Source: Spirochaetia bacterium UBA6919
Lineage (GTDB): Bacteria; Spirochaetota; UBA6919
Assembly: GCA_002450905.1 (NCBI GenBank)
Contig: DKAT01000059.1
Span: forward strand, 29,361 to 73,576
DNA: 44,216 nt
Direction of reading: 5' to 3'
Shown here: positions 1-8,452 of the stretch, in pieces
How the letters are laid out: every line of letters begins with the position of its first letter
Position numbering within the stretch: position 1 is the first letter of the stretch
Program-made: the position numbers and the translations under genes
Notes under the pieces: model-generated
The model's input: only the letters and a program-made list of their open reading frames with translations
What the model was told of the DNA's origin: nothing
The model's database searches: none

Positions 1-2144
1 CCGCCGATATCAACAGGTTTTCCCTGGACTGAATTGAGTTCATCAATTATTTTCTTCTCGTTATCTGTAAGATCTTTAGCTAGCTTCGAGAATTTAGTTT
101 GTAAATCTTTATCTTTTGATTGTTCGGCTAAGGCTTGTGCCCAGTACATTGCTAAGTAGAAATGACTTCCGCGGTTATCTATTTCGTTAACCTTTCTTGA
201 AGGGGATTTGTCACTATCCAAGAATTTTGCATTTGCCTTATGGAGAGTCTCAGCATATATTTTAGCTTTGTCATTATTCATTACACGGGCGAGATGGTCG
301 AAAGATTCAGCGAGGGCAAGAAATTCACCCAAAGAATCCCATCTCAAGTGACCTTCTTCAACAAATTGCTGTACGTGTTTAGGGGCTGATCCACCGGCAC
401 CAGTCTCAAATAATCCTCCACCTTGCATAAGAGGGACAATTGATAGCATTTTAGCGCTGGTTCCAAGTTCTAATATAGGGAAAAGGTCTGTATTATAATC
501 CCGGAGTACATTACCTGTAACAGAGATGGTGTCTTTCCCTTCACGCATACGTTCCAAAGAGAATTTAGAGGCTTCTGCTACGCTCATGATATGGATTTCT
601 AAGCCATTTGTGTCATGATTTTTTAAATATTTATTTACTTTTTCGATAAGTTGGGCATCATGGGGTCTAGTCTTGTCCAGCCAGAAAACAGCAGGAGTGC
701 CAGTTATTCTTGCCCTTGTGACAGCTAGTTTTACCCAGTCCTGGATTGGAGCATCTTTAACCTGACATGCTCTCCAGATATCTCCATCTTCTACTTTATG
801 CTCTAATATAGTTTTTCCTGAATCATCAACAATGCGTATAGTTCCATTTCCTGGTGCCTGGAATGTTTTATCGTGAGATCCATATTCTTCTGCTTTTTGA
901 GCCATAAGACCGACGTTAGGAACAGTTCCCATAGTAGCTGGATTATATGCTCCATGCTTCTTACAATGATCAATTGTTGCTTGATAAAGACTTGCATAGC
1001 TATGATCAGGAACAACCGCTTTTGTGTCCTGTAATTTTCCATCTGGACCCCACATCTTTCCTGACTCACGAATCATTGCTGGCATTGATGCATCGATAAT
1101 AACATCACTGGGGACATGGAGATTTGTGATTCCCTTATCTGAATTGACCATGGCTAGGCGGGGTCTATTTTTATAACAATTTTGAATATCGGATTCTATT
1201 TCTTTTTGTTTCGCTTCAGGTAAGGACTGAATTTTGGTGTAAAGATCACCCAATCCATTATTAAAATCAACACCTAATTGTTTGATGGAGTCCGCATGTT
1301 TGCTGATTACATCTTTATAGAAGACCTTTACGCAGTGCCCAAAAATGATTGGATCAGAGATCTTCATCATTGTCGCTTTCATATGGAGTGAGAAGAGGAC
1401 ATCTTTCTTCTTAGCATCTTCAATCTGCTCTTCGAAGAACTTCACAAGGGCGTTTTTGCTCATACACGTAGCATCGATAACTTCTCCTGCCTGAAGTGCT
1501 GTTTTATCCTTAAGCACAGTGGATTTACCACTTTGATCAACGAACTCAATCTTGACATTCGTAGCACTGGGAACTGTAACAGACTTCTCATTGGATGCGA
1601 AATCACCACTATTCATTGTTGAGACATGGGTTTTAGAATCTGACTTCCATTCACCCATTTTATGAGGATGCTTCTTAGCATATTCCTTAACGGATACAGC
1701 TGCTCTACGGTCAGAATTACCTTCTCTTAGTACAGGGTTTACTGCACTACCAAGAACTTTTGCATATCGTGCCTTGATATCTTTTTCTGCATCATTTTTA
1801 GGATCTTCTGGGTAGTCTGGTATTTTATAACCCTTGTCTTGAAGTTCTTTGATAGCTCCTTTTAGCTGTGGAATGGATGCACTGATATTTGGGAGCTTAA
1901 TAATATTTGCCTCAGGGGTTTTAGCCAGTTCCCCTAGTTGGGATAATTCATCAGGGATTTTTTGTGCATCCGTGAGGTTTGCAGGGAAATTAGCAATAAT
2001 TCTTCCTGCAAGAGAGATGTCTCTGAGTTCGACAGATATTCCTGATCCTTTTGTATAGGCTTGAATGATGGGAAGTAGTGAATATGTTGCCAGTGCAGGT
2101 GCTTCATCTACTTTAGTATAAATAATTTTTGCTGTTTTAGACAT
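1..2144 (-). CDS. icd: Monomeric NADP-dependent isocitrate dehydrogenase (C-terminus cut by window edge)
   Basis: Oxidative decarboxylation of isocitrate to 2-oxoglutarate with NADP+ in the TCA cycle; the monomeric (about 740-residue) class is unrelated in length to the common dimeric enzyme. Reading the minus strand from ATG at 2144 gives about 714 residues without a stop, starting MSKTAKIIYTKVDEAPALAT, the family's standard opening. Further family blocks are visible: the NSDRRAAVSVKEYAKKHPHK region, MKATMMKISDPIIFGH, DVIIDASMPAMIRESGKMW, TGTPAVFWLDKTRPHDAQLI, and the late GGLFETGAGGSAPKH block. About 25 C-terminal residues lie beyond base 1. The start is supported by GGAG six bases upstream of the ATG. 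It is divergent from the DUF1338 gene across a 469-base gap, so it probably has its own promoter. Nothing is broken in the visible part. Identification is firm; the gene symbol varies between genomes. Confidence 0.95.
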   Translation of the reverse strand, partial: MSKTAKIIYTKVDEAPALATYSLLPIIQAYTKGSGISVELRDISLAGRIIANFPANLTDAQKIPDELSQLGELAKTPEANIIKLPNISASIPQLKGAIKELQDKGYKIPDYPEDPKNDAEKDIKARYAKVLGSAVNPVLREGNSDRRAAVSVKEYAKKHPHKMGEWKSDSKTHVSTMNSGDFASNEKSVTVPSATNVKIEFVDQSGKSTVLKDKTALQAGEVIDATCMSKNALVKFFEEQIEDAKKKDVLFSLHMKATMMKISDPIIFGHCVKVFYKDVISKHADSIKQLGVDFNNGLGDLYTKIQSLPEAKQKEIESDIQNCYKNRPRLAMVNSDKGITNLHVPSDVIIDASMPAMIRESGKMWGPDGKLQDTKAVVPDHSYASLYQATIDHCKKHGAYNPATMGTVPNVGLMAQKAEEYGSHDKTFQAPGNGTIRIVDDSGKTILEHKVEDGDIWRACQVKDAPIQDWVKLAVTRARITGTPAVFWLDKTRPHDAQLIEKVNKYLKNHDTNGLEIHIMSVAEASKFSLERMREGKDTISVTGNVLRDYNTDLFPILELGTSAKMLSIVPLMQGGGLFETGAGGSAPKHVQQFVEEGHLRWDSLGEFLALAESFDHLARVMNNDKAKIYAETLHKANAKFLDSDKSPSRKVNEIDNRGSHFYLAMYWAQALAEQSKDKDLQTKFSKLAKDLTDNEKKIIDELNSVQGKPVDIG

Positions 2145-2613
2145 GGTATCCTCCAGTATATTTGTTAAGTAAGGGTGATTGGTTTGGCTTATTCGCCGTT
2201 TGAGGGAATATCATTTCCTATTTAAACCTGATTTAATGTACTAAACAAGATTTTAATAGAAGTCATATATACTACCGCTCATCAGAAGATAATTTAATTA
2301 CAATTGATTTAAGAATGTCCTCCTTAAAGCATTAAATAAACTAAAAATAGTGGTAATAATATGATAAACGATTGATGATTGCATTAATTAAACAACAAAT
2401 ATATATACTTGTTAAGAAATCGTCAAGTATCTTTCGATATTATCTTATATATATCAGATCATTTGCCGTGTAGATAGTGTGAAGTTTTACAAATAATAGC
2501 TAACTATCTACAATTGAGATCTATTTTTGTTGTAACCTTATTGAAAAATCTTTTCGGGTGTTGATAAATGATATGGGACTCTGTCAAATTAAGTTTGATT
2601 CCATGAGGTTTAT
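2145..2613. other. Divergent intergenic region, 469 bases
   Basis: AT-rich spacer between the divergent isocitrate dehydrogenase and DUF1338 genes; it must contain both promoters. I found no convincing consensus promoter pair, no hairpin followed by a T run, and no small ORF with a ribosome-binding site. Confidence 0.6.
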
Positions 2614-3411
2614 ATGAATGTTTGGATGGAAATACTGTGGGAGGATTACGTAAAAATTACTCCTGATGCACATAAGATCCATAATTTATTAGAAAGCATT
2701 GGGGAGACGGTTGTGAATGACCATTTTGCCCTGAGAACCTTTAATCAATCACCAATTTCGTTATCACATCTCAGACAATATATGATAGATTTGGGTTATC
2801 AGCCAAGAGATGAATATGGATTCCCTGAAAAACACCTATTAGCTCAATATTTTACGAAACCCAATGAACCGAAGGTATTTATCAGTGAACTTCTTGTGGA
2901 AAAATTATCGAATCGATCCCAGAAAATATGTATGGATCTTATCAATCAAAGTGAAAATTATTTTAAATCAAATTCCATTGAACTGCCCGTAAAACCCTGG
3001 GAGAATATTTCCTATACAGATTGTGAAATATTAAAAATGGATAGTGATTATGCTGCTTGGGTAGCCTGTTTTGGAATTCGAGCTAATCATTTTACTGTAT
3101 CCATCAATCATCTGAAAAATATTTATGGGATAGAAGAACTGAACAAGATTTTAAAGGATCATGGATTTATTTTGAATAATAGAGGTGGAGAAATTAAGGG
3201 ATCTCGTGAAGAATTCCTTATGCAATCGTCAACCATGGCTAAGAAAATTATGATTCCATTTAAGGATGGGGAATATGAGGTAGCCAGTTGCTATTATGAG
3301 TTTGCTGAACGGTTTCCAATGGATGATCAGGGCAATTTATACGAAGGATTTATCGAGAAATCAGCGAATAAGATCTTTGAATCAACGAATCTTGGGAAGA
3401 AATCATTATAA
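2614..3411 (+). CDS. DUF1338 family protein, short 2-oxoadipate dioxygenase/decarboxylase (HglS) type
   Basis: A 265-residue protein of the DUF1338 family. Characterised members (HglS/YdcJ) are Fe(II) enzymes that convert 2-oxoadipate to 2-hydroxyglutarate in lysine catabolism. The family's metal/substrate positions can be recognised: DHFALRTF (His37, Arg41), the central NHFTVSINHL (His159, with His166 nearby), and YYEFAERF (Glu229), consistent with a two-His/one-Glu metal site. The protein is much shorter than HglS (about 460 residues) and belongs to the compact subfamily, so the substrate is uncertain. GAGG lies about six bases before the chosen ATG; a second Met at residue 5 is a possible alternative. 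It is monocistronic and its stop overlaps the end of the convergent frameshifted gene by six bases. No other lysine-degradation gene is nearby. Confidence 0.75.
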   Translation: MNVWMEILWEDYVKITPDAHKIHNLLESIGETVVNDHFALRTFNQSPISLSHLRQYMIDLGYQPRDEYGFPEKHLLAQYFTKPNEPKVFISELLVEKLSNRSQKICMDLINQSENYFKSNSIELPVKPWENISYTDCEILKMDSDYAAWVACFGIRANHFTVSINHLKNIYGIEELNKILKDHGFILNNRGGEIKGSREEFLMQSSTMAKKIMIPFKDGEYEVASCYYEFAERFPMDDQGNLYEGFIEKSANKIFESTNLGKKSL

Positions 3412-4240
3412 CTCCCTATACTTTTGGGATATATTTTTTAAAAAAACCGTATTCTCCTTGCCAAAGTACACTTCTATATCCTTATCAGGGAGGTGATTCA
3501 AGATAATTATAAAATCTTCCAGTGACTTAATCCCCTTCAACTTCTCCTTGGCTTCAAAATATCTTTCCTTCAGTAATAGGAAATCTTCATGACGAGATCT
3601 GCTTTCAATGTCCCAGTCTTCCTGATTGGCTACCCAGCTATCGATGATGATATAAAATCCTTCTCGGAGTGTAAGAAAAAGGATTTTACCCGTTTTAATT
3701 TCGATCCTATTTTTTATATAGCATAGAAGATGAAAGAAGAACTCAGGATCATTAAGCTTTTCACGGCGATAATCCGAGGGGTTTTGTGTTTGAAGCATCA
3801 TTGGAAGAAGCTCAAGATCCTCTTTATGAATATAGATCTTCTGTTTCATGGAATATCGGGATATAAAATTATCCAATACACCTTGTAAACCAGGACTTTT
3901 AAAAAAAGAATTCATCTCTCCATCAGACATCACACTAACCAATAGAAAATTATTATGAATAGAAGCATCGTCCCATAGCAAGGAATAACCAAATAGCCTT
4001 ATCCTTACCTGATAATTGAACAAAATCATCTTTCAATTGTTGTTTGGAATGACGATCGGTTCTTCCAAGATAAATCTTAATACCCCGTTTGATATCCTGG
4101 ATCTTATTCTTTACGCTGTCTGGATCATACATTCTATCTAATATCTCTTTAATATTGTCATCCACAAGGGCAGTCAAGTCTTCTTCAAAATATTTATCCC
4201 CTAAAAACGGGTCGTGATAATCCTTTTCCTGATTTTCCAT
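3406..4240 (-). pseudogene. Unrecognised gene interrupted by a single +1 frameshift
   Basis: Two minus-strand reading frames that together look like one protein of about 277 residues. The first runs from ATG 4240 (MENQEKDYHDPFLGDK) and reads well to KAIWLFLAM, then drifts into a short tail and a stop at 3953. The second frame becomes protein-like from DDASIHNNFLLVSV and continues to the stop at 3406. Removing one G from the GGG run at 3972-3974 joins them as LAM-DDASIHNN. An earlier in-frame ATG at 4276 exists, but the 4240 start has GGGAAA upstream and looks better. The product has no signal peptide or membrane segment, an acidic N-terminus, and several aromatic-rich helices; I recognise no family. 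The frameshift may be a real inactivation, a programmed shift, or a sequencing error in a G run. The 3' end overlaps the DUF1338 gene end by six bases. Confidence 0.6.
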
Positions 4241-4550
4241 AATGATTTCCCGGAAATTATAGAATAATGGTTTCATAATAAAAAAATGTCATTTCAAAAT
4301 ATCTAATTATTTTTAAATATAATCACACTATCAAAAATAACTTATAAAAATGTTTATCATTTTCCTAAATAATGTCTATCTCTCAATTCGATAAATTTTC
4401 AGATTCCCAATGGACGGTGAATATTTTTTTATTATATAAATGAAGACAAATTTTAAAAAAAGGACTTGTTTCTATATGCTTATCTATCATAAATCCTTTG
4501 GGATAACAATCTCAGCATCTTAATTAGACTTTTATAATAGGAATATAAAT

Positions 4551-4796
4551 ATGATTAATCAGACACTAAGACAAGATTTTTTAGATTATTTCAAAAAAAA
4601 TGGATTAAAACAGGGGCAGATTCTTGATCCCGGCAAATTAGACGAATTTACATCCCGATATCGTGATAAAAAAAGTGATCTGGGGGATGTCATCGATGAT
4701 CTCATCAACAAAGGATTGATTCTTGAAAAAAGATCCCTTGGAAAACCATCCTTTGCACTAACTAAACACGGTGAGGATGTTCTATACACCAAATAA
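4551..4796 (+). CDS. Small winged-helix-like protein, 81 residues
   Basis: Small soluble protein beginning MINQTLRQDFLDYFKKNGL. The pattern of a first helix, a linker, a second helical block (DLGDVIDDLINKGLILEKR) and a terminal beta-hairpin-like stretch (GKPSFALTKHGEDVLYTK) resembles a winged-helix fold, in which the block would be the recognition region; this is a fold guess, not a family assignment. AGGA lies about ten bases before the ATG, and a TATAAT hexamer sits only 12 bases upstream (4533-4538). It is followed on the same strand by a secreted protein 101 bases later, so co-transcription is possible. A DNA-binding role is an inference only. Confidence 0.6.
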   Translation: MINQTLRQDFLDYFKKNGLKQGQILDPGKLDEFTSRYRDKKSDLGDVIDDLINKGLILEKRSLGKPSFALTKHGEDVLYTK

Positions 4797-4897
4797 TTTT
4801 TTATACCACGCCATCTCGCCAATCTAAATGAATAATAATTGGACATTCTATAATGTTTTATTATATTATATCAACCAATTAATTCTAGGAGTTACAA

Positions 4898-5275
4898 ATG
4901 ATAAAAAAATCATTCTTATTCACAATTCCAATGTTATTACTCATTTTCACATTGATAATCATCGATTCAACCAGTGCAAAAAGTGTAATCAGCCAAAGAA
5001 TGTGGGCAAATCGATGTGTTGAATTATGGACTGTTCAATCTATTACAGAAAGTGGTACTCAATGGGCCGTTGTCGCAGGAAACCGATGTGATGATATAGT
5101 CTCTATAGGAAAAAGACTCCATGTTACCAGAGCCGTCAATGTTACTGTTACACAGGGTAGAATACTGGATATTAAAGATTTTATCGTTTCCAGCAAAGGA
5201 AAAAAAGTCATATTCTATGCAAAAAAAGTAAATCCTGACAAGGTAGGTTACCTCTACTGGCAACTCATTCGATAA
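4898..5275 (+). CDS. Small secreted protein, 125 residues, unknown function
   Basis: Starts MIKKSFLFTIPMLLLIFTLI, a Sec signal peptide with cleavage predicted after the STSA segment near residue 27. There is no lipobox cysteine, so a soluble periplasmic or secreted product of about 98 residues is expected. The mature part contains two cysteines (in NRCVELW and GNRCDDIV) that could form a disulfide, followed by a beta-rich stretch (HVTRAVNVTVTQGRILDIKDFIV). I do not recognise the family. The start is well supported by TAGGAG eight bases upstream. It lies between the small winged-helix-like gene and a 55-residue ORF, all on one strand. Confidence 0.7.
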   Translation: MIKKSFLFTIPMLLLIFTLIIIDSTSAKSVISQRMWANRCVELWTVQSITESGTQWAVVAGNRCDDIVSIGKRLHVTRAVNVTVTQGRILDIKDFIVSSKGKKVIFYAKKVNPDKVGYLYWQLIR

Positions 5276-5309
5276 ATATCTCTATTATTGATATCTGCGA
5301 GGATGATAA

Positions 5310-5477
5310 ATGACTTTTGAGCAAGGGATTAAAAAAGTACCTAGAAAAGAATTGGAAAGATTATTTCTATCGACAGTAAAAATTCTTCAACGGATTGCAA
5401 ATGATAAGCAGGAATACAAACCCCAAATCGATGAAGTCTTACAGGCAATTCTAAGTACAGCTCAAAAAAGTGATTAG
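5310..5477 (+). CDS. Small helical protein, 55 residues, unknown function
   Basis: A short ORF, MTFEQGIKKVPRKELERLF followed by an amphipathic helical tail ending in TAQKSD. GAGG lies eight bases before the ATG, and the gap to the previous gene is only 34 bases, which favours a real gene in the same transcription unit. The composition (Lys, Glu, Leu, Ile with no cysteine or membrane segment) suggests a small cytoplasmic helical protein. No family recognised. It is followed after 56 bases by the cyclophilin lipoprotein gene. Confidence 0.5.
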   Translation: MTFEQGIKKVPRKELERLFLSTVKILQRIANDKQEYKPQIDEVLQAILSTAQKSD

Positions 5478-5533
5478 TCATCTTCTCTTCAATATCTCAT
5501 CAATCAAACAATATTTAATATCTTGGAGCCATT

Positions 5534-6097
5534 ATGATTACTAATCTAAAATATTTCCTGTCTATTATGATAATTCTTATAGCATGGGGGTGTAATAATT
5601 CCCAAGCCAGTAAGAAAGGTGTTATTGTCAATATCAAAACAACTAAAGGTCTTATTCAAGTAAAATTAGCTACAAAAGAAGCCCCTCTGACTACAAAGAA
5701 TTTTATCCAACTTGCCAAAAAAGGATTCTACAATGGCTTGACCTTTCATCGGGTAGTCCCTAATTTCGTAATCCAGGGTGGAGATCCAAGTGGGGATGGT
5801 TCTGGAGGTTCTAAAGATACGATTAAACTGGAGATCCTTTGTGAAGGCGGAAAAATGATTTTAGGCGATATAGCTCCAGAAGATTGCAAACCAGTATTAA
5901 GACATAAAATCGGTGCGATTTCTATGGCAAGGACTCAGGATCCCAACAGTGCTAGCAGCCAATTCTTTATCACCCTAAATAATCATTATTTTCTTGATGG
6001 AAAATATGCCGCATTTGGATATGTCATCAAAGGAATGGATGTTGTAAAACAAATTAAACAGACTGATAAAATGATTTCTGTCTCCATTCAAAAATAA
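5534..6097 (+). CDS. Cyclophilin-type peptidyl-prolyl cis-trans isomerase, lipoprotein
   Basis: A 187-residue cyclophilin that catalyses proline isomerisation, here exported. The N-terminus is a lipoprotein signal peptide with lipobox ILIAWGC and lipidated Cys20, so the enzyme should be membrane-anchored in the envelope. The cyclophilin domain follows from about residue 30. The signature FYNGLTFHRVVPNFVIQGGD carries the active-site residues Arg73, Phe78 and Gln81, and the later SMARTQDPNSASSQFFI and GKYAAFGYVIKGMDVV blocks are canonical. The length matches bacterial single-domain cyclophilins. A small insertion with two cysteines (ILCEGG and PEDCK) between the strands could form a disulfide in the periplasm. 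GGAG is positioned six bases before the ATG. It forms, with SppA and the SurA-like lipoproteins further on, part of a rich envelope-folding inventory. Confidence 0.93.
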   Translation: MITNLKYFLSIMIILIAWGCNNSQASKKGVIVNIKTTKGLIQVKLATKEAPLTTKNFIQLAKKGFYNGLTFHRVVPNFVIQGGDPSGDGSGGSKDTIKLEILCEGGKMILGDIAPEDCKPVLRHKIGAISMARTQDPNSASSQFFITLNNHYFLDGKYAAFGYVIKGMDVVKQIKQTDKMISVSIQK

Positions 6098-6170
6098 GAG
6101 ATCTTGCAAAATTATTTTAAAAAGATTATATTACCAATCATCACCGATGACTTGCGTGAATAAAGAAATA

Positions 6171-6199
6171 TTGAACAGTGTATAGTTATACTTTATAAT
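6171..6199 (+). promoter_or_regulatory. Sigma-70-like promoter for glyS
   Basis: TTGAAC at 6171-6176 and TATAAT at 6194-6199, separated by 17 bases. The start codon of glyS is only 12 bases after the -10 box, so the transcript would begin about five bases before the ATG. AGGA also lies in that gap, so an alternative is that the -10 match is fortuitous and the gene has a ribosome-binding site. Confidence 0.45.
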
Positions 6200-6210
6200 A
6201 GGATAATCAC

Positions 6211-7584
6211 ATGGCTGAAGATTTGATGAAGAAACTCATTTCGGTTTGTAAACAACGGGGAATTATATTTTCTGGATCTGAGATTTATGGTGGACTCGCT
6301 AATACATGGGATTATGGCCCTCTGGGTGTTGAATTGAAGAACAATATCAAGAGGGAATGGTGGAAACACTTTGTTCACAACAGGGAAGATATGGTAGGAT
6401 TGGATTCTGCCATCTTAATGCATCCGAGAGTGTGGGAAGCGAGTGGGCATATTGGCTCATTCAGCGATCCTTTAGTGGATTGTAAGGAGTGTAAGGAGCG
6501 ATTTAGAGCAGATCATCTGATTGAGAATAAGTTAAAAATCAGTGTTGCAGGGAAGACCCTCGATGAGATCAGTAATATTCTTATTAAGGAAGGAATAGCC
6601 TGTCCGCAATGTGGGAAGAGTAATTTCACCAAGGTTCGTGAATTTAATCTCATGTTTAAAACCTTTCAGGGAGTTATCGAGGAGAAGAGCACTGAAATTT
6701 ATATGCGTCCTGAAACAGCACAGGGGATATTTATCAATTTTAAGAATATCCAGAGAAGCTCCCGCAAGAAGATCCCCTTTGGAATAGCCCAGATTGGCAA
6801 GGCATTTCGAAATGAAATCACCCCGGGGAACTTTATTTTCCGTACCAGAGAGTTTGAGCAGATGGAAATTGAGTACTTTGTTAAGCCTGGGACAGAACTT
6901 AGCCACTTTGATAGCTGGGTAGAACACTCTATGAAATGGTTTACCAATTTAGGTATCCATCCAGAAAACCTTCGCTTGAGAGAGCATCCTCAAAATGAAT
7001 TATCACACTATAGTAACAAGACTGTTGATATTGAATACAAGTTCCCATTTGGCTGGGGAGAATTAGAAGGAATTGCATCCCGTACTGATTTCGATTTGAA
7101 ACAGCACACACAATATAGCAATGAAGAATTGGATTATTTGGACACTGATACCAACGAGAAATATATTCCTTATGTTATTGAACCATCATTTGGAGCTGAC
7201 CGGACGGTATTAACCTTTCTTATTGATAGTTTTAAAGAAGAGAAACTGGACAATGGTGTTCGGAATGTTCTTTCTATAGATCGAAGACTGGCACCTATTA
7301 AAATAGCAATCCTCCCGCTGAAGAAGAATGAAGAACGCATTGTGAAACAGGCAAGAGAGATATTTGATATGCTGAAAGATCGTTATCATGTCCAATATGA
7401 CGATACAGGAAGTATAGGAAAGCTGTACAGAAGACAAGATGAGGTGGGCACCCCCTTCTGTATTACTGTTGATTTCCAGACCATCGAAGAGGATAAGAAG
7501 GTCACTATCAGGGAGAGAGATACAATGGCACAGGAACGGATTGCTATATCAAGTCTCAATGAATATTTCCAAAATCAGTTTTGA
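6211..7584 (+). CDS. glyS: Glycyl-tRNA synthetase, alpha2 (single-chain) type
   Basis: Charges tRNA-Gly in the cytoplasm; class II synthetase of the homodimeric type found in eukaryotes, archaea and some bacteria rather than the alpha2-beta2 bacterial type. The 457-residue length is typical. Motifs in order: the N-terminal GSEIYGGLANTWDYGPLGVE, the zinc-ribbon-like cysteine pairs Cys91/Cys94 and Cys131/Cys134, RPETAQGIFINFK, motif 2 with FRNEITPGNFIFRTREFEQM, the GELEGIASRTDFDL glycine-recognition block, motif 3 around PYVIEPSFGADRTVL, and a C-terminal anticodon-binding domain starting at LAPIKIAILPL. All motifs are intact. The stop codon is followed by the phosphatase gene with its ribosome-binding site overlapping the stop, so the two are likely co-transcribed and translationally coupled. 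Confidence 0.97.
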   Translation: MAEDLMKKLISVCKQRGIIFSGSEIYGGLANTWDYGPLGVELKNNIKREWWKHFVHNREDMVGLDSAILMHPRVWEASGHIGSFSDPLVDCKECKERFRADHLIENKLKISVAGKTLDEISNILIKEGIACPQCGKSNFTKVREFNLMFKTFQGVIEEKSTEIYMRPETAQGIFINFKNIQRSSRKKIPFGIAQIGKAFRNEITPGNFIFRTREFEQMEIEYFVKPGTELSHFDSWVEHSMKWFTNLGIHPENLRLREHPQNELSHYSNKTVDIEYKFPFGWGELEGIASRTDFDLKQHTQYSNEELDYLDTDTNEKYIPYVIEPSFGADRTVLTFLIDSFKEEKLDNGVRNVLSIDRRLAPIKIAILPLKKNEERIVKQAREIFDMLKDRYHVQYDDTGSIGKLYRRQDEVGTPFCITVDFQTIEEDKKVTIRERDTMAQERIAISSLNEYFQNQF

Positions 7585-7592
7585 GGTTATTT

Positions 7593-8186
7593 ATGAAGAA
7601 GCCATGGATTATACTCCCAACAATGATTTTAGTAATACTATTAACAAACACTATTTCAAGTACCGATAATAATTTTGTTCTGCGTCAAACCAGGGGATGT
7701 ATAGAAAAACCTCATCAGATCAAGCTTAAAGGATTACCTAATTTCTATAAAATATCCGGAACCTATTTCAGAGGAGCTCAACCGGATCGAAAGGGAATGA
7801 AACAGCTTGAGAAAATTGGAATAAAAACCGTCATCAATTTAAGAGCCTTTCATACGGATCGGTTTATACTCCGGGGAACAGATTTAAACTATATTCACAT
7901 CCCCATGAAAACCTGGCACCCTGAAAAAGAGGATGTTATACGATTTTTAAGGGCTGTAACAAAGAAGGGTAACCAGCCTGTATTTGTTCACTGCCAGCAT
8001 GGAGCAGATAGAACAGGAATGCTCACTGCAATATATCGTATAGTCATTTGTGGGTGGACAAAAAAAAGAGCTATCAAAGAAATGACCCAGGGTGGATTTG
8101 GATATCATAAGATATGGAGAAATCTTGTCCGATTTATTGAGCAATTGGATATCAGGGAGATTAAATCAAAATCTGGATTAAAATAA
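7593..8186 (+). CDS. Exported dual-specificity/tyrosine phosphatase-like protein
   Basis: A protein of 197 residues from the ATG at 7593. A longer reading from TTG 7581 is possible, but GAGG seven bases before the ATG supports the shorter form. The N-terminus (MKKPWIILPTMILVILLTN) is a signal peptide or membrane anchor, so the catalytic domain is outside the cytoplasm. The HC-x5-R phosphatase signature is complete as HCQHGADRTG, with nucleophile Cys134 and Arg140, preceded by a conserved YFRGAQPDRKGMKQLEKIGIK entry block. This arrangement matches bacterial exported dual-specificity-type phosphatases that remove phosphate from protein, inositol phosphate or lipid substrates; the substrate cannot be read here. 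The general-acid Asp position is not obvious in the sequence. It follows glyS after eight bases and is probably in its operon; the pairing appears incidental. Confidence 0.82.
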   Translation: MKKPWIILPTMILVILLTNTISSTDNNFVLRQTRGCIEKPHQIKLKGLPNFYKISGTYFRGAQPDRKGMKQLEKIGIKTVINLRAFHTDRFILRGTDLNYIHIPMKTWHPEKEDVIRFLRAVTKKGNQPVFVHCQHGADRTGMLTAIYRIVICGWTKKRAIKEMTQGGFGYHKIWRNLVRFIEQLDIREIKSKSGLK

Positions 8187-8334
8187 TAAAAATCTCACAG
8201 AGTAATTATTTTTTAATTTAAAAAAAAATAAATGATTAACCAAACAAGCCAAGCTAAATAATTCCATAATCCGGGTCTTTTATCTGTTAAATATACAAAT
8301 TCTAATGTTTTTTTATCAATTTTTTGTATTCCAC

Positions 8335-8363
8335 TTGACAATATGAATTTTTAATAATAAATT
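8335..8363 (+). promoter_or_regulatory. Candidate promoter for sppA
   Basis: Perfect -35 TTGACA at 8335-8340, 17-base spacer, and TAAATT at 8358-8363. The predicted leader to the GTG start at 8453 is about 85 bases. The -10 box matches consensus at only about four of six positions. Confidence 0.45.
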
Positions 8364-8452
8364 GTATTACTGTTTATTAATTAAATATTTTATTATTTTA
8401 TTTATAAAAGAAAGATCGTAGCATTTGATGGCAGATGTTGGAGTTAAAATAA

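Noticed and set aside
803..1069. Minus-strand 88-residue open frame inside the isocitrate dehydrogenase gene
   Set aside because: It lies in another frame of a well-conserved gene and has no ribosome-binding site or recognisable composition.
4533..4538. TATAAT twelve bases before the 81-residue gene as a promoter
   Set aside because: No acceptable -35 box at 16-18 bases, and AGGA suggests a normal ribosome-binding site.
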